A stretch of 64,000 nucleotides of DNA from Coix lacryma-jobi var. lacryma-jobi. Taxonomy: Eukaryota; Streptophyta; Magnoliopsida; Poales; Poaceae. Both the position numbers and the translations under genes were made by a program. Under the pieces are notes generated by a model, which was not told the DNA's origin, made no database searches, and saw only the letters and a list, made by a program, of their open reading frames with translations. The stretch lies in contig CM019824.1 of NCBI GenBank assembly GCA_009763385.1, forward strand, positions 151,224,305-151,288,304, given 5' to 3'. This document shows, piece after piece, positions 22,876-34,879 of the stretch; position 1 is the stretch's first letter, and every line of letters starts with the position of its first letter.

Positions 22876-23157
22876 CACCTAGACGTGACTCATTGCGGGC
22901 GGTGGAGAGAACCTGAGCCATTGCTAATTGATCAAACGGTGGATAGTAATTTTGCTAACGTGACTAGCCTAGGAGTAGAGGAACCGGTTGCATTTTGTAG
23001 CGATTAATATTAATATGAATCCGAAAGAAAAGTAGGAAAAACTTATAGTCTTCTAAGACAACGATTTGTGTCCTGAGTCTAATTTTGGCAAACCAGACAG
23101 TAGGCTCCTACTTTAGTTCCGGACTGGTATGGGGAGCGAACCAAACAGGCCCTTAGG

Positions 23158-23332
23158 TAGTGTTTTGATCCCAACCACTAAACTTTAGTCACTTTTAGTA
23201 GCAACACCCTTACTAAAAATGACTAAAAAGACTTTTTAGTTACTTTTAGTGAGAGTGTTTGACATTTTAGCCACTAAAACTGACTAAAGTCTAGTGACTA
23301 AAATTTAGTGGATGAGATCCAAACAGGCCCAA
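23158..23332. mobile_element. MITE with ~33-bp imperfect TIRs
   Basis: The left end TGTTTTGATCCCAACCACTA is matched by the inverted right end TGTTTGGATCTCATCCACTA, continuing through TTTAGTCACT. About 175 bp, no coding. TSD not resolved. It sits next to the second Helitron 3' end. Confidence 0.65.
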
Positions 23333-23411
23333 AGAAAACGTCTTTTCACCATGTTCCTTCCGCTTGTCATCTTAATTTTTAATAGACCTACGGTATCAGT
23401 TACATTGTAAA

Positions 23412-23445
23412 CTAGATGATACCCCACGCGTTGCTGCGGAATTTT
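23412..23445 (-). other. Second Helitron-like 3' terminus
   Basis: The minus strand reads CCGCAGCAACGCGTGGGG then TATCATCTAG followed by T. This closely follows the common grass Helitron tail, with some decay in the hairpin. It lies 1.08 kb from the shared 5' end at 24496. Confidence 0.65.
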
Positions 23446-24496
23446 ATAGTGCTATATGGAAAAAGAATTTAGAAAGAGAAAAATAGAAAAAATTAAGATA
23501 AACAATAAATAATAACGGGTGAATATGTTGATTGACCCGATTGTACAAACTGCATCATATATGACATGATGTCTATGGTACCACCTACCAACACCAAAAT
23601 AGGAGACAATGGCCCATTTTCAATGAAAAAGAAGCTTGACAAAATGCCTATCAGTATAAGAGATAAAGAAATGTGCTCACGTGAAAGCTGCAGATAGCAA
23701 TTCATTATTATAAATAGATAATGATGTAAACACAAACCATTCTTTCTAACAAAAGTGAGCATTACTGGGTGTCACCTGGAGCTTATCAGATAGCAAACAG
23801 CACATGAGTACAGGGAGAACATTAAGAATTAGCTAATAATATATGCATTTTAGATTTAGAAAATCATCCACTAGATGAAGCTGAAGGATAGAATGGGAGG
23901 GGAAATTACTAATTTGGGTCTGCATGTAGGGATTGCTTCACCTATTCATATGCTCGTGAGATGGATTTAAGGAGCCTTCAGGGCTTCAGCGGTGGTACGT
24001 AGGCAGTAGCTGAAGTACATGACGGTCCTCATCCCCTCCTCTGCCTTGTTCACTCTCATCTTCTTTGCCAACGTCGGTGCTGACTTCTTAGATCGCGCAA
24101 AGCCAAACGCCTCCATTGTCCTAACGCTCATTGCCACCCTTCACAACCACAACACCTACTCTTGTCGTGGTCATCGCTGACTATCCAGTGCTGCTGTGAA
24201 ATTGTGTGATGTTGTGTTGTAATGAGATTGAGGCCGGAGTGGGTGGACTCATTATTTAAAGGGACAGTCGCATATGTGTTGAGAAGATGAGCAGATGCAG
24301 CTATAGAGGGAGACCAGCAGACTGCAACCCTTCGTTTTGTGCACCAGAACTGAAAACGTATAGCACCATCTAAGCTACCAACATGAATACTGGATGGAAT
24401 GTGCGCTTGAGAGAAAGTAATGTAGGGGAGCTGTGATGACGTGGCTTCATGAAATTGCAGAGAAATCCTCGGGTTTTGCTTTATAGGGATTATAGA

Positions 24497-25180
24497 TAGC
24501 CAGTGGCTATCTATTTCGGCTCTATGAGCTGGTTTATTACTCGTAATACGATTTATTCTCTCTTATATAATGTTACTAGAATTGCTATAAAATTAATCAA
24601 AATAAATCCAAACGAAATGGCTCTTCGCCTCTTCCATTTGGAATTTGGGGACGCCTAGCAACCGCCGCCGCCGGAGCATGGAGCATCATCCCTCCCTGCG
24701 CACGGTTGCAATGCAAATCCAATATAGCTGCAGTCGTCGTCATCCATGCCGTTTTCTTGCTATTTTTTCTCATTCCCTTTTCTTTTCTCCTTTTTTTCAT
24801 TCTTCTTCCCACTTCGGAAGAAAAACTGCAGTCGTCGTCATCCATGCCGTTTTCTTCCTGTTTTTCTCCTTTTCTTCTTCTTTTCTTCCTTTTTTCATTC
24901 TTCTTTCCACTTCGGAAGAAAAATAATTGCCATTTCATCTTTTTGTTAAAAAAACTCCTAAAGCAGTGTTCTACTTTTGTGGCTGTAATTAAAAGACAAA
25001 TCTGTTTCATCCTCAATTAAAAATACTACTTAATTCACTCACATATAAAAACTAATAAAAGGGCACAATGTATAAAAGGCAGGGCGTAGGGGCGAGGGTG
25101 CTCTCTCCATCAAATATGTAATTTTATAATTATTAAACACAAAACATTTAATAATTACTAAAAGTTCGAGCACGATATCT
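24497..25180. other. Spacer, no gene; contains tandem repeat
   Basis: AT- and pyrimidine-rich spacer. The only structure seen is the 98-bp tandem duplication listed separately. Long T/C-rich ORFs here are compositional. Confidence 0.6.
24728..24922. repeat. 98-bp direct tandem duplication
   Basis: The unit starts CTGCAGTCGTCGTCATCC at 24728 and again at 24826, each ending in CACTTCGGAAGAAAAA. The middle is a diverged T/C-rich stretch. Confidence 0.85.
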
Positions 25181-25187
25181 AATACTC

Positions 25188-25436
25188 CTTTCGTTCCAAA
25201 TTTTAAGTCATTTTAAGAATTTTGGAGAGTCAAAACATCTCAAGATTTGACCAAAATTATAAAAAAAATAAAGATTTATGATATCAAATAAGTATATCAT
25301 GAAAATATAACTAATGAAGAATCTAATAATACTTAGTTGGTCTCATAAATATTATTACCTTATTATATAAATTTGGTCAAACTTATTTAAGTTTGACTCT
25401 TCAAGATTCTTGAAATGACTTATAATTTGAGTAATA
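25188..25436. mobile_element. Stowaway-like MITE
   Basis: The left end CTCCTTTCGTTCCAAATTTT with AAGTCATTTT is mirrored at the right by AAATGACTTATAATTTGAG. About 250 bp, AT-rich, TA at the left flank. The right end is decayed. Confidence 0.65.
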
Positions 25437-25725
25437 GAATAGCAAAGTAACGGTAACAATTCATCAAATAAACAACGAATATTTTAGTTGGCTGGTTCAC
25501 TTCGATACCCGACCGGATTATCCGAAATAATGTTGATCAGTTAAAAACGATTACCGAACTTCTGACGGAAGCATTCATCGGTTTAGCGTGATTGCGTCCG
25601 GCTCCTCCTCCACAACCCTATCCACATCTGGGCATCTGGCACGGAGGAGAGAATTCGCTACGGTACAAAATACAGAGGCATGATTCGATCCCCCCACACC
25701 ACCACGATTTCCCCTGCTGACAGCC

Positions 25726-28545
25726 ATGCTTTCCCCTGCTCACCTCGCCTTCGCCGCCGCCTTGCTCCTCGTCGTCCGGTCATCGGCGCCTGCCGCCGCC
25801 GCCGCCCGACCGATCTTCGATGGCAAGCCCTCCCCGTCCGAGGCCACCGCCACCGCGAGGTGGCTCGCCGCCCAGAACACGTGGGGTGTCCTCAGGTTCC
25901 CTCCAGTTCATCCCGAAACCCTTCTTCCCGTGCTCTTGCCCCCGCGATTTGGATTTGGCGCTGGAGCTAGTTCCTTAGCAGCACGTGTTGGTTCGATCGA
26001 ACCGCGCGACTGCCGGTGTTAGAAGAAATTTGTCGCTTTCGAGTTTGGGAAACGATGTTGTTATCTAGTGCAGGCAAGAGGCAGGTGCTGACTGCTGACA
26101 GTAAGCTAGAAATTGCTTGAGGGTTCGAAGCCTCGAGAAGTTTCTGTGATTGCATACGACGAGCTGCTTGCGTTGTAGTTTGGGGCGCTGTGTAGATGCC
26201 AGTGGTGGAGCTACAAATTTGGCTATGGGTGTGCACAAAGCACAAGGGTCGAACAAACCACACTCAGATCAATTCATTACTGAAGCGGTAAAATAGAATT
26301 CATGCATATACAAGTTCATTCGTATAATACACGGCTTAAATTAAATGTCACATTATTTTAGTCTCCCATGACTTGAATGAGCATGAGAGTAATGAAAAGG
26401 ACTAAGGTCTAAGGAAAATTACAGTTTGATCTTGTGCTCTGTCTAAAGGTTCAACACTTTTCTGAAATCTGAACCATACACTTCGTAATAAATCTAGAGG
26501 TTCAATTTCTAAGTAGTTTTGTAATAAATTTCGGAAGCGCAGTGAAATCAATAAGTGAAAAACTATGAGTTAATCGTCTCAGTTTACTGCTTTTGATGTC
26601 TGCTTCCTTCCAAGTTGGATCCAATGGTGAAACAATGATGGTCCTGATGGGATATTGATGAGAGGCCTCCACTTGCTAATTGGCTGGTGATAGTTGGCTG
26701 AATGTCGAAATAAACAACTCCTCCCACTGATGTGAAAATATAGAACTGCTTCCTGCTGATGTAGTGGCATTTTGGTTGTGCCTGGGCACACCAGGCACCC
26801 AAATTGACTCCGCCAATGATACATCATACATGCCCAAAATTTAAGACTGATTTGGGAGAAGTCACTACCCTGGTATGCAAACTTTACAGAGACGGACTCT
26901 TAATTCAAGATTTAAAAGTGCACCGTATTCATGAGGCATCACGTCGACAAGTCCAGTTTATTTGTGAACATATTACCAGTGAATTGCAGAATTGAATTCA
27001 GCAAATATGTTCAGTTCTGTTCCTTTCTCAGGTTATTGTAGATCAATTTCCGTTTGGTTGGTTACTGATCAATACTTGAATATTTCATTTGCAGCACAAT
27101 ATCAAGTGAATTAAGTGGATCTCCATTTGGGTATTCCTTCTTGTCTCACTGCTGCAAACAGCTGGCATATACTCTTTTCTGATTGGTGAACTTGATTCAT
27201 GGCTTATTTTGTATATAGCAATGTAGTTTCATATAGTGATGGAGTACCAGGCAAGGGCCGTGGAATCCCCTACTTTTATCTGACAACTCTGGATCCCACT
27301 GCAAGAGATGCACTGGAGGATGAAAGGACCTCCTTTACCGTTAGTGAGTTCCCTCTAGGGACATGTGGGAAAATAGATCCTGAAAACCCTACTTGTGCAA
27401 AACTTACTCTTAATGGAAAGGTACTAAAAAGTTACAGCCATTATAAGATGATCGTTCACTTGCTGTTTGTATCCATTTAGCCTGTTTGTTTAATTGTGAT
27501 TGAATCATTGAACTGACAATGATCGGCTTGAACTGGTTTTCTACCTATAAATTTCACAACTGTTGTTTCTATTAAATGAATACTTGCTGATGAGCTTGGA
27601 CTTGTCAATATCTAGGCTATGGGTTGTATACTTATAGATGCATATGTGTTCCCATTTCAGTTTAGTAATGGTAATGCATTTTGTATTTCTCATAATTAAA
27701 CTTTTTGACTGGACCATAAAGTGCAAGAAAAAGAAGGAAAATCCTATCTCAAACCACATGGAAATAGCAAACTCTTATAAATTATAATTGTCACGAGAAC
27801 TCGGTGGTATCACTTTCTGCAATCATGATAAAAAACATGTATTTGAGACTGTGTCCTCTTAAATTATCTCTTATGAAGAAATACTAAAAAAGTTTTTTTT
27901 GTCATAACATGTGAGATTTAATAAAGTACCATCCAGCAGAGGATAAAATCCCTTCTTTTAGTCCTCTCACACAATGGACATAGGCTGAATATAACATATG
28001 ACTTACAAACTATTGTGTATTGTGGATGTCACCATTCTGTACTCATTTTTCTCTCTCATATAAGAGGTTATATGAAGTGGTATTTGCTATTTTTGCAGTT
28101 GAAGATGATTGACCTTCAGTCATCTGAAGCAGATTTGGCCAAGTTAGCACTTTTCACCAAACATCCTGAAATGAAGGGTAAATTCATATTCTAATCATGC
28201 AGTATGCAGAGAGGTTATCTACCATCCGTTATCTAAATAACCATATGTTGTTGTTTGATAGATTGGCCAAAGAGTCATCATTTCAAAATCTTCAAACTGG
28301 AAATCGAAAACATATTCTTGATTGATTGGTTTGGGGGTCCTAAACCAATATCCCCCTCCCAATACCTTGAATTCAAATTCGGAAGGTGAGCATGCTAAAA
28401 CTTTAAAAATCTGAGCCTATACTGTGCATCTGTTCTCTACAAAGAGAGATTTTTGTCAATCCGCAGTTCTGCATTGCTGCAGAACCATTTTATTTGACAT
28501 GCTTTCAATTTATTCAGGAATCAGGGCTCAGTGATGTCTTCATAG
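25726..28545 (+). CDS. CREG1: CREG-like protein (FMN-binding split-barrel fold), six exons
   Basis: Exons 25726-25895, 27095-27130, 27219-27420, 28099-28177, 28262-28385 and 28518-28545 join in consistent phase at canonical GT...AG sites to give 212 residues. Residues 1-27 are a signal peptide (MLSPAHLAFAAALLLVV). The CREG/pyridoxamine-phosphate-oxidase-like domain follows: ARWLAAQNTWGVL, then NVVSYSDGVPGKGRGIPYFYL, TLDPTARDAL, SEFPLGTCGKIDPENPTCAKL, FTKHPEMK and FKLEIENIFLIDWFGG. Length and order match plant CREG homologues. These are secretory/endolysosomal proteins of uncertain biochemical role; the family fold binds flavin weakly or not at all. No stop or frameshift, so it is probably functional. 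A Copia element is inserted 381 bp past the stop. The symbol is by homology. Confidence 0.9.
25896..27094 (+). other. Intron 1 of the CREG-like gene
   Basis: A 1.2-kb intron. The donor CTCAG/GTTCCC continues in frame for a while, which could mislead an ORF finder. The segment from about 26200 (GTGGAGCTACAAATTTGG) resembles dispersed grass repeat sequence, but no TIR pair was identified. Confidence 0.75.
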
Positions 28546-28926
28546 ACGAAGAATGCTTCGTGGTTCAATGTCTTGTCTGTGTATGCTCTTCTTAAAAAAT
28601 GAAATCCATATTGCACATATTGTAATAGAATAAACTTTTAGTGTTATAGTTGTTGATATTGTTGTTCATCACATCTCCGTGAGCAATTACTTGACAAAAA
28701 AAAGGAGACTGTCATTGTGTGCGCTATTCATTATTGATCTGCGGCTGACAGCTTCCAAGATCTGAGTAATCAAACGGGCATTGGACTCCTCCTGGACAGG
28801 ATGAGTCTTTTGCATGGTCACAAGTCATAACGTGTTCATGATTTCACTTGAAAGTTGTTTGCAACTCTTTGGAGGTGCTGAAACCTCTATGAATCTTTTG
28901 TCGGAAACTTGCTTGTTTGAAACGTC

Positions 28927-29380
28927 TGTTGGATTGATTTCCACCAGTTAGGCCCACTGGACCCTTATCTGCGTCCTGATCGGGGACGCCCAGCCCAATA
29001 GCAGGCTGGTGGGCCCCTGTCGCACAGTGCCTATAAAGAGGATGTGGGGCAGGGCTCTATGGAAGAGGTTCTCTGGAGCCGCTGCCACCCCACCGTCCTA
29101 ACCCTAGCCGATCTCGTGGGTGGCACTGCCAGCGGCGGGAAGCGCCACCAGCGTCTCTGCCCCTACGCCGACCGTCACTGCCCGTGTGCAGCCTCCGTCA
29201 ACGAAGCAGTGATGGCCGGATCTTAATCACAAAGGTATGAACCCTAACACTTCCATATCTCTCTGTTCTTCTCTGGTGGTTCATCTAGGATGAACCACCT
29301 CCCGATTCTTGCCCGAATCTCACCCGAATCTGAGAGAACCCCAACTGTTCTACACCTAGTCGATCCCCAGAAATATAACA
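28927..29380 (+). repeat. Copia C 5' LTR
   Basis: 454 bp. TATAAAG at 29032-29038. Differs from the 3' LTR by two small indels (about 11 bp near 28955, about 10 bp near 29320) and a few substitutions, so older than Copia B. Confidence 0.92.
29032..29038 (+). promoter_or_regulatory. TATA box of Copia C LTR
   Basis: TATAAAG in the context GTGCCTATAAAGAGG; repeated in the 3' LTR near 34022-34028. Confidence 0.7.
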
Positions 29381-29381
29381 A

Positions 29382-29393
29382 TGGTATCAGAGC
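29382..29393 (+). other. Copia C primer binding site
   Basis: TGGTATCAGAGC one base after the LTR end: initiator-tRNA-Met type. Confidence 0.9.
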
Positions 29394-29739
29394 CAGGTTC
29401 TAGCGAGTAGATCAGTAGCTTTGGGGAAAGAATTTTGATCTCTGATCAAAGAAGAAAAGGAGGAAACCCTAACCCTAGATAGGGTACTGGGGAAGAAACA
29501 CCTCGCAGTCGTGCTGACTGCGCGGGAAAGAAAAGAGGGGAAGGTCACGATCCATCTGGATCAAATCCCAACCCTAGTAAAAGAGAAGGATGTGAATCGT
29601 TTTCGGTTTACACAGTGATACCCTAACCCAAGAACAGAAAAGGGGTTTTGATCCGATTGGATCTATCCCAAACGCAAACCCAAATCTCGTAGCCCAGTAG
29701 TAGGGGAAATCGAATCAGAGGGCACCAAACCCTAACCCT

Positions 29740-30450
29740 AAATGTCGTTGCCGCCGCGCTGGAAGTTCGGCGGGGGCAGGGACCTACCTGACCTCCGTGA
29801 CCGTCTCGCCGCCGTGCAGCTTGTAGACCGCCGTCGCGCGGAGGGAGACCCGCGCCGCCGCTTCTTCGGAGCGCGGCAAGAGGAGCCACAGGCTCAGATC
29901 AAGACGCCAACACGGGGCCGCTCGACGGTGGCGAGCTCACCCTTCCGGGGAGCGCGCGCGCCGGCGAGAGGGCCCGTGGTGGCGCCACCTTTTCCGTCCG
30001 GCTCGGGTTGCCTCGGGCCACCATCGTCGTCGTCTTTCCCTCACGCGGCGTGGAGAGAAAAGGGAGGGGGAGAGAAGATGAAGGTAGGAAGCCGGGGGAG
30101 GGGGATCTCCGGCGAGGAGCCGGCCGGGTCGCCCGGCGGGGCACGATGGCCATGGCGGCCACCGCCGCTACCGCGAGCTACGGCTCTGAGGAAAAACGGC
30201 GTGAGAAAGGAGAATGAGGGCTAGGGTTTGGGGAACGGCCGTCGACCGGGGTTTTTGTTCGGGCGCAGGATGCGGATGGCCGTCGGATGAGATCCGACGG
30301 TCAGCGATGGTTGGGTCGAACTTTCGGCCCAGGTGGGAGGCCGCGGGAGGCCACTTCCCCGGCCTAGGCCCAGGTTGCGGCCTGGGCGCAGGGTGCGTGC
30401 GACGGGGCCCTGGCTGGGCCGGGCCGTCTTGGCCGTGAGATGTGCTGTGT
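29740..30450 (+). other. GC-rich leader block of Copia C
   Basis: About 700 bp of sharply GC-rich DNA in the leader of an otherwise AT-rich element. It has overlapping open frames on both strands (such as MSLPPRWKFGGGRDLP at 29742) and ends near GGGCCGGGCCGTC. No gag domain is recognisable. It may be the element's own leader or captured host leader DNA. Confidence 0.45.
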
Positions 30451-30529
30451 GCAAGCAGACCTTCGGGCAAATGAAAAGTGAAGTCAGGTTTTGTTTATTC
30501 TTTTTCAGAAGCTATTGTTGATTAATTTA

Positions 30530-31110
30530 AATAATGTTTCATTCTCTATTCAAAATTTGAACCAACGGGATAATTTGTACAGAGAGTGGATAAAAGTATA
30601 TGGTGATGCTTCTGATTAAGTATTATTATAATGTTTTCGCTGCAAAGTTAACATTGATTATCTTCTAATTAAATTAGAACCAACGGGAAAAATTAATTAG
30701 AGGAATAATCACATGTTTAAAATGAATTATGATATTGTTATTTTCTGACCAACGTTGATAATAACAATATTATAAATTTAAATGTAATGTAAAGTTTGAA
30801 TCTCTAGCATTTTTTTGCGTCAATGTGGCCATTTTTTCTAGAGACTAGATAAGGATCAAGAAATGTTCTTGAACAAGTGAAAGTATTCCGTTGCAAAGAT
30901 ATTGATTATCATCGAGTTAATTGAGTTTGCATATGTTAGTTCTATTTCTGCCCAACGGTGATGTAGAATTAATATAAAAGAAAATTATTCTATTTGATAT
31001 AGAATAGAGTTGAAAGTTTTAATGTTCAATGCGCATGTTTTAACCAGACCAACGTAGGGTTATTTTCATGCTCATTGTTGTTGATTATCGTTGATTAATG
31101 TTTTCAGAAA
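30530..31110. other. AT-rich stretch with recurring ACCAACGG
   Basis: Short words ACCAACGG, CCAACGTTGAT and similar recur at about 30562, 30672, 30750, 30950 and 31050 in a decayed periodic arrangement. No coding. Part of Copia C. Confidence 0.45.
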
Positions 31111-32799
31111 AGATCTTCGTGCTTTCATTCTTGGAGGCAGAAAGAAAAGAGTTGGGTACTTGTGACTCAGAAGAGGGAAAGTGAAAGTCATTACATAAAG
31201 GGATCGTGTTCTCTTTAGAGAATGATTTGAAAAGAGAAGTATTCAGGGACATTGGTCCAAAGTAAGATTTTAGTAGATGAAATGTGTTTATGTACTCTCT
31301 ATGAAGAAGAATTTGTTTCAGTTTTATTCATTATGACAAAAGTTGTAATAAGAAATATGCATATTTAATTTGTCCAATGTTGGATTAAATGTGTATGTTA
31401 AAGAATATTCAGATTTATTTCTGAATTGATGATGGAATGTGATAGCCAATTCTGGCTTTAATGTCCCTGATGGGAAATTGTCCCGCATGGCGAGAAAAAG
31501 TTTGTGATGTCTCATGTGCCTAAATTATATCTCAGAGTGGGAGAAAGAATGAAAAGTTTGGGTAACTTTTATGCTATCAAGGCCATGAGGGGAGCAATCC
31601 CAGATAAAGAAAGCATGCAAGCATGACTTGCAAAAGTAAAGTTAAGTAAGGACTTTGTTAAGTTCTTAAAGTGGAATGAGGAAAGTATACTCTCATAAGA
31701 ATCAAAAGATGACTTTGTTTGCATGACATGGTCATGTGAATAAAGCAAATTATAGATGTCTCCTCGTTCACAAAAGTTCAGAATAGTTTCGAAATTATGG
31801 CAGTAAAGTTCGTGCCATATTTCGAGGGGGAGAATGGTGAGATTACACTAAGTAAGATAAAGATTAAAATAGATACTCTCCATTTCCCTGTGCCTCAAAA
31901 TGCAATGCATGATATGCATTAAGGCAACAGTGTGATCTATAAAAGGTGAATGTGACCGTTGAGGGAGTACAACGATCATAATAACGATACCCCTAAGTAA
32001 AGAAAGAAATAGCTAGAAAAGTAGCTAAATTCCTATACCTTTATGGTTCTGATAGGAGGATAGCATAGTGAGCCAGTATTTGTACTGCACGAACGGTGCT
32101 CAAGGCACCATATGTTTTTTTACAGATTAAACCCAAATAAGAAATTTGAGGAAGCACCGTCTTTGCGAAAGATGGGATAATCTGGGGGAGCATGGTATGT
32201 AGAGATCTAAGACTTGAAAAGAAGTGGGACTGCATGCCCACTCCAATGACTCAAGAACAATTATACTTGTTGATGTTGTTTGCCTATACAACACCTGTTG
32301 TTAGCTCTTCTAGAAAGATGAATAATGTAAACAAGGATCTTGTAATACAAGAGCCTAAAGTATCAATTGCCTCTTGGCAATTGAAAGAGCAACAACAACT
32401 CATGTAAAAGAGTGCCTTTTTGGACCTAAAAGGTCTCAAAGAATAAATGATGAGAAGTTATTCCTAAAAGAGCCAAAACAGTAGACTGTAATGGGTCTAC
32501 AAGATGCAATGTGGCTCTGGAGGGAACATAGAAACATAATGGTGAAAGGATTCACACAAAGGAAAGAAAACACTTTAACTAGTGTAATGGCACATAATGT
32601 TTAGAGTTACCTCAGATAGATGATGGGGATTTGTACGAAAAGTTTCCATGATTGTTTTTGTCATGGAAGAAATGCATATAAAGGATGTCCCCTGAAGAAA
32701 CAATTTAAGGATTAGAGCAAGTCTCTATAAAGTTGTATTTTAAGGATGAAAAATCAATTAAAAGTTTTGGGTTTTAAAGAGAATGAGAAGGACAATGAC

Positions 32800-33720
32800 A
32801 TTGTGCAAAGTTCAAGAATAGGAAATTTATTTTTCTAAACTTGTATGTGGATGACACCTTGCTTGCTGGCAATGGTGTTAATCTACTTTGGAAAAGTAGT
32901 CATTGCCCTAAATTACATAAGATTGATCTCGGTAAATTGTCATTTCGTCTAGGAATTGAAACTTTCCGGGATAAAAGAAAGGGGTATTAGAACTGTCTCA
33001 AGTGTATACTTGAGAAGATTCTAAAGAAATAAAGTATCTATGTGTGTAAACATACGCCTATTCCTATGGTCAAGGGTAATAGTTTTGAGAATCTTCAGTG
33101 TTCCAAGAATAGATATGAGAATCGATAAAATGGACGTCCTATATGCTTCGGCTGTTGGAAGCTTAATGAGTGCACAAGTATTTACCCTGACATAGTTCAT
33201 GTATCCGGGATTTTGGCAAATGTCCAATCCAGATATAGATCACTGGAATGGAAGTGTTGCAATTGTGCAAAAGTTTCATATGCCTCATGACAAGTATAAG
33301 AGAACAAGCACTCTCAGATGGTTGTGAGTACAACTGATATGTTTGAGCGAGATGTGTAGTGAAATCCACATTAGTAACTAACACTCGCAGTTGGAGTTTT
33401 ATTGTGGAAAAGCTCCAAAGAAACAATAGTGGTGTCATTGATGATGCACACCTATCATATAGCTTATTATAAGGCATAAAGGACAGGCGAAATGTTTAGA
33501 AACCTATACCCGGAGTTCATAATGGTAAACAACAGCAATAACCATTTAAGCAGTTTGCTCCTAAGACAACGAGTCAAGTGTGCTGCCAAACACATTGACA
33601 TTGGGTTGCACGTTGTGAAGGAGAAAGTCCAGAATCATACTTTTAGAATGTGAAAGTATTACGAATTCGTTTTGCAAAGGCTTACCGCCCAGTGTGTTCA
33701 GAGAATACACAGTCGACATG
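32800..33720 (+). pseudogene. Copia C RT and RNase H remnants
   Basis: LYVDDTLLAGNG at about 32838 is the copia RT catalytic box. YASAVGSLM at about 33145, SNPDIDHWN at about 33220 and AKHIDIGLHVVKEKV at about 33575 are copia RNase H/C-terminal landmarks in the right order. Frames shift and stop many times between them. Gag and integrase are no longer recognisable between 31100 and 32800. Clearly inactive. Confidence 0.75.
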
Positions 33721-33928
33721 AGTTGTATGGTAAGGCCTATGATTTATGGACAATAAAGGGCCCCAAAGTTAAAGAACCTATTTCAAAACAGAGACGTGTA
33801 TTGTAGCTGTTGAATCTATCGACAATTGATCGTGACGATGAGGCACGCTCTATGCATCGATCTGTGATGGAATGGTAAAACAAATGAATGAGAAGTTTAA
33901 AGATATAAGTTGAGATCAAGGGGGAGAA

Positions 33929-34359
33929 TGTTGGATTGATCTCCATCAGTTACCCTTATCTGCGTCCTGATCGGGGACGCCCAGCCCAATAGCAGGCTGG
34001 TGGGCCCCTGTCGCACAGTGCCTATAAAGAGGAGGTGGGGCAGGGCTCTATGGAAGAGGTTCTCTGGAGCCGCTGCCGCCCCACCGTCCTAACCCTAGCC
34101 GATCTCGTGGGTGGCACTGCCAGCGGCGGGAAGCGCCACCAGCGTCTCTGCCCCTACGCCGACCGTCGCTGCCCGTGTGCAGCCTCCGTCAACGAAGCAG
34201 TGATGGCCGGATCTTAATCACAAAGGTATGAACCCTAACACTTCCATATCTCTCTGTTCTTCTCTGGTGGTTCATCTAGGATGAACCACCTCCCGATTCT
34301 TACCCGAATCTGAGAGAACCCCAACTGTTCTGCACCTAGTCGATCTCAGAAACATAACA
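33929..34359 (+). repeat. Copia C 3' LTR
   Basis: 431 bp, directly after the purine tract at 33917-33928 and directly before the duplicated ACGTC. Confidence 0.92.
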
Positions 34360-34667
34360 ACGTCAACATTCATGGAATTCGTTGCGCAGCTGAGCAAAGA
34401 ATAAATATAATATGCATGAAGGTATTGTAATGCTGTCCTTGTGCTTGTTTATTTTCATGCAAGGAAGGAAATTTATTGTCTCTGGTGGAAACATACCAAG
34501 AGTTGACTTTAGATCCGGTGAGGTCATGGGCAATAGATCAACATTTTCAAGTGACGGCATCAATTTAATCATTGAGCCTTTCTGAGTCGTAACAGACAGT
34601 TGTCAATGCAAAATGTTGTGCCAAGATTATTTGTTCCTGCGACACAGCTGGATTATGCACGTCTGTT

Positions 34668-34877
34668 GTGACCTTGCCCCCAAAACTTGTCATGATCTCT
34701 AGGAAGAAGAAACGTTCCTTACATGAAGCTTTGGAGAACAACACATGGATTAGAGACATCAATCTCCAGCACCGCAATTTCAGCACCCAACATTTCACTG
34801 AATACATCCATCTCTGGCAGGAGATTAGCAAGTGTAGCTCCATCCGAACACCCCTGACACCATCCCCTGAAAACTAA
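34668..34877 (+). pseudogene. LINE ORF2 C-terminal remnant (zf-RVT-like)
   Basis: A short open frame with KKRSLHEALENNTWIRDI and FTEYIHLWQEI. This resembles the zinc-binding C-terminal region of plant LINE reverse transcriptases, where a similar EAL...WVRDI...YLHLW pattern is common. Only about 70 residues remain and no RT core is nearby. Alternative: a chance fragment of another family. Confidence 0.5.
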
Positions 34878-34879
34878 CA

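Larger units (their letters stand above)
17711..24496 (-). mobile_element. Helitron (minus strand), about 6.8 kb
   Basis: The 3' end on the minus strand is a perfect 7-bp GC hairpin (GGCGCGC-AAGG-GCGCGCC), then 11 bases ending CTAG at 17711-17714, followed by host T. The 5' end starts TCTATAATCCCTATAAAG at 24496 and is preceded by host A. This is the A-T insertion, TC start and hairpin-CTRR end of Helitrons. No Rep/helicase ORF was seen, so it is non-autonomous. A second Helitron-like 3' end lies at 23412, so the alternative is a 1.1-kb Helitron (23412-24496) beside or within another whose 5' end I cannot see. Confidence 0.7.
28927..34359 (+). mobile_element. Copia C: degenerate Ty1/copia element
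   Basis: The two LTRs start TGTTGGATTGAT and end ATAACA. The element is flanked by a perfect 5-bp duplication ACGTC (28922-28926 and 34360-34364). An initiator-Met primer site follows the 5' LTR, and a purine tract (CAAGGGGGAGAA) precedes the 3' LTR. The interior is 4.5 kb with no intact ORF. Copia RT and RNase H traces are visible at 32800-33700. It is inserted downstream of the CREG-like gene in the same orientation. Confidence 0.93.

Noticed and set aside
22253..22882. 209-aa ORF in the GC-rich island of the Helitron
   Set aside because: Several overlapping frames on both strands are open because of composition; no protein-like pattern or domain.
24645..25020. Phe/Ser-rich ORFs around 24645-25020
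   Set aside because: They follow from T/C-rich tandem repeats, not from a gene.
29742..30224. 160-aa ORF in the Copia C leader
   Set aside because: Compositional Arg/Gly/Pro-rich frame in a GC-rich block; no gag or known domain.
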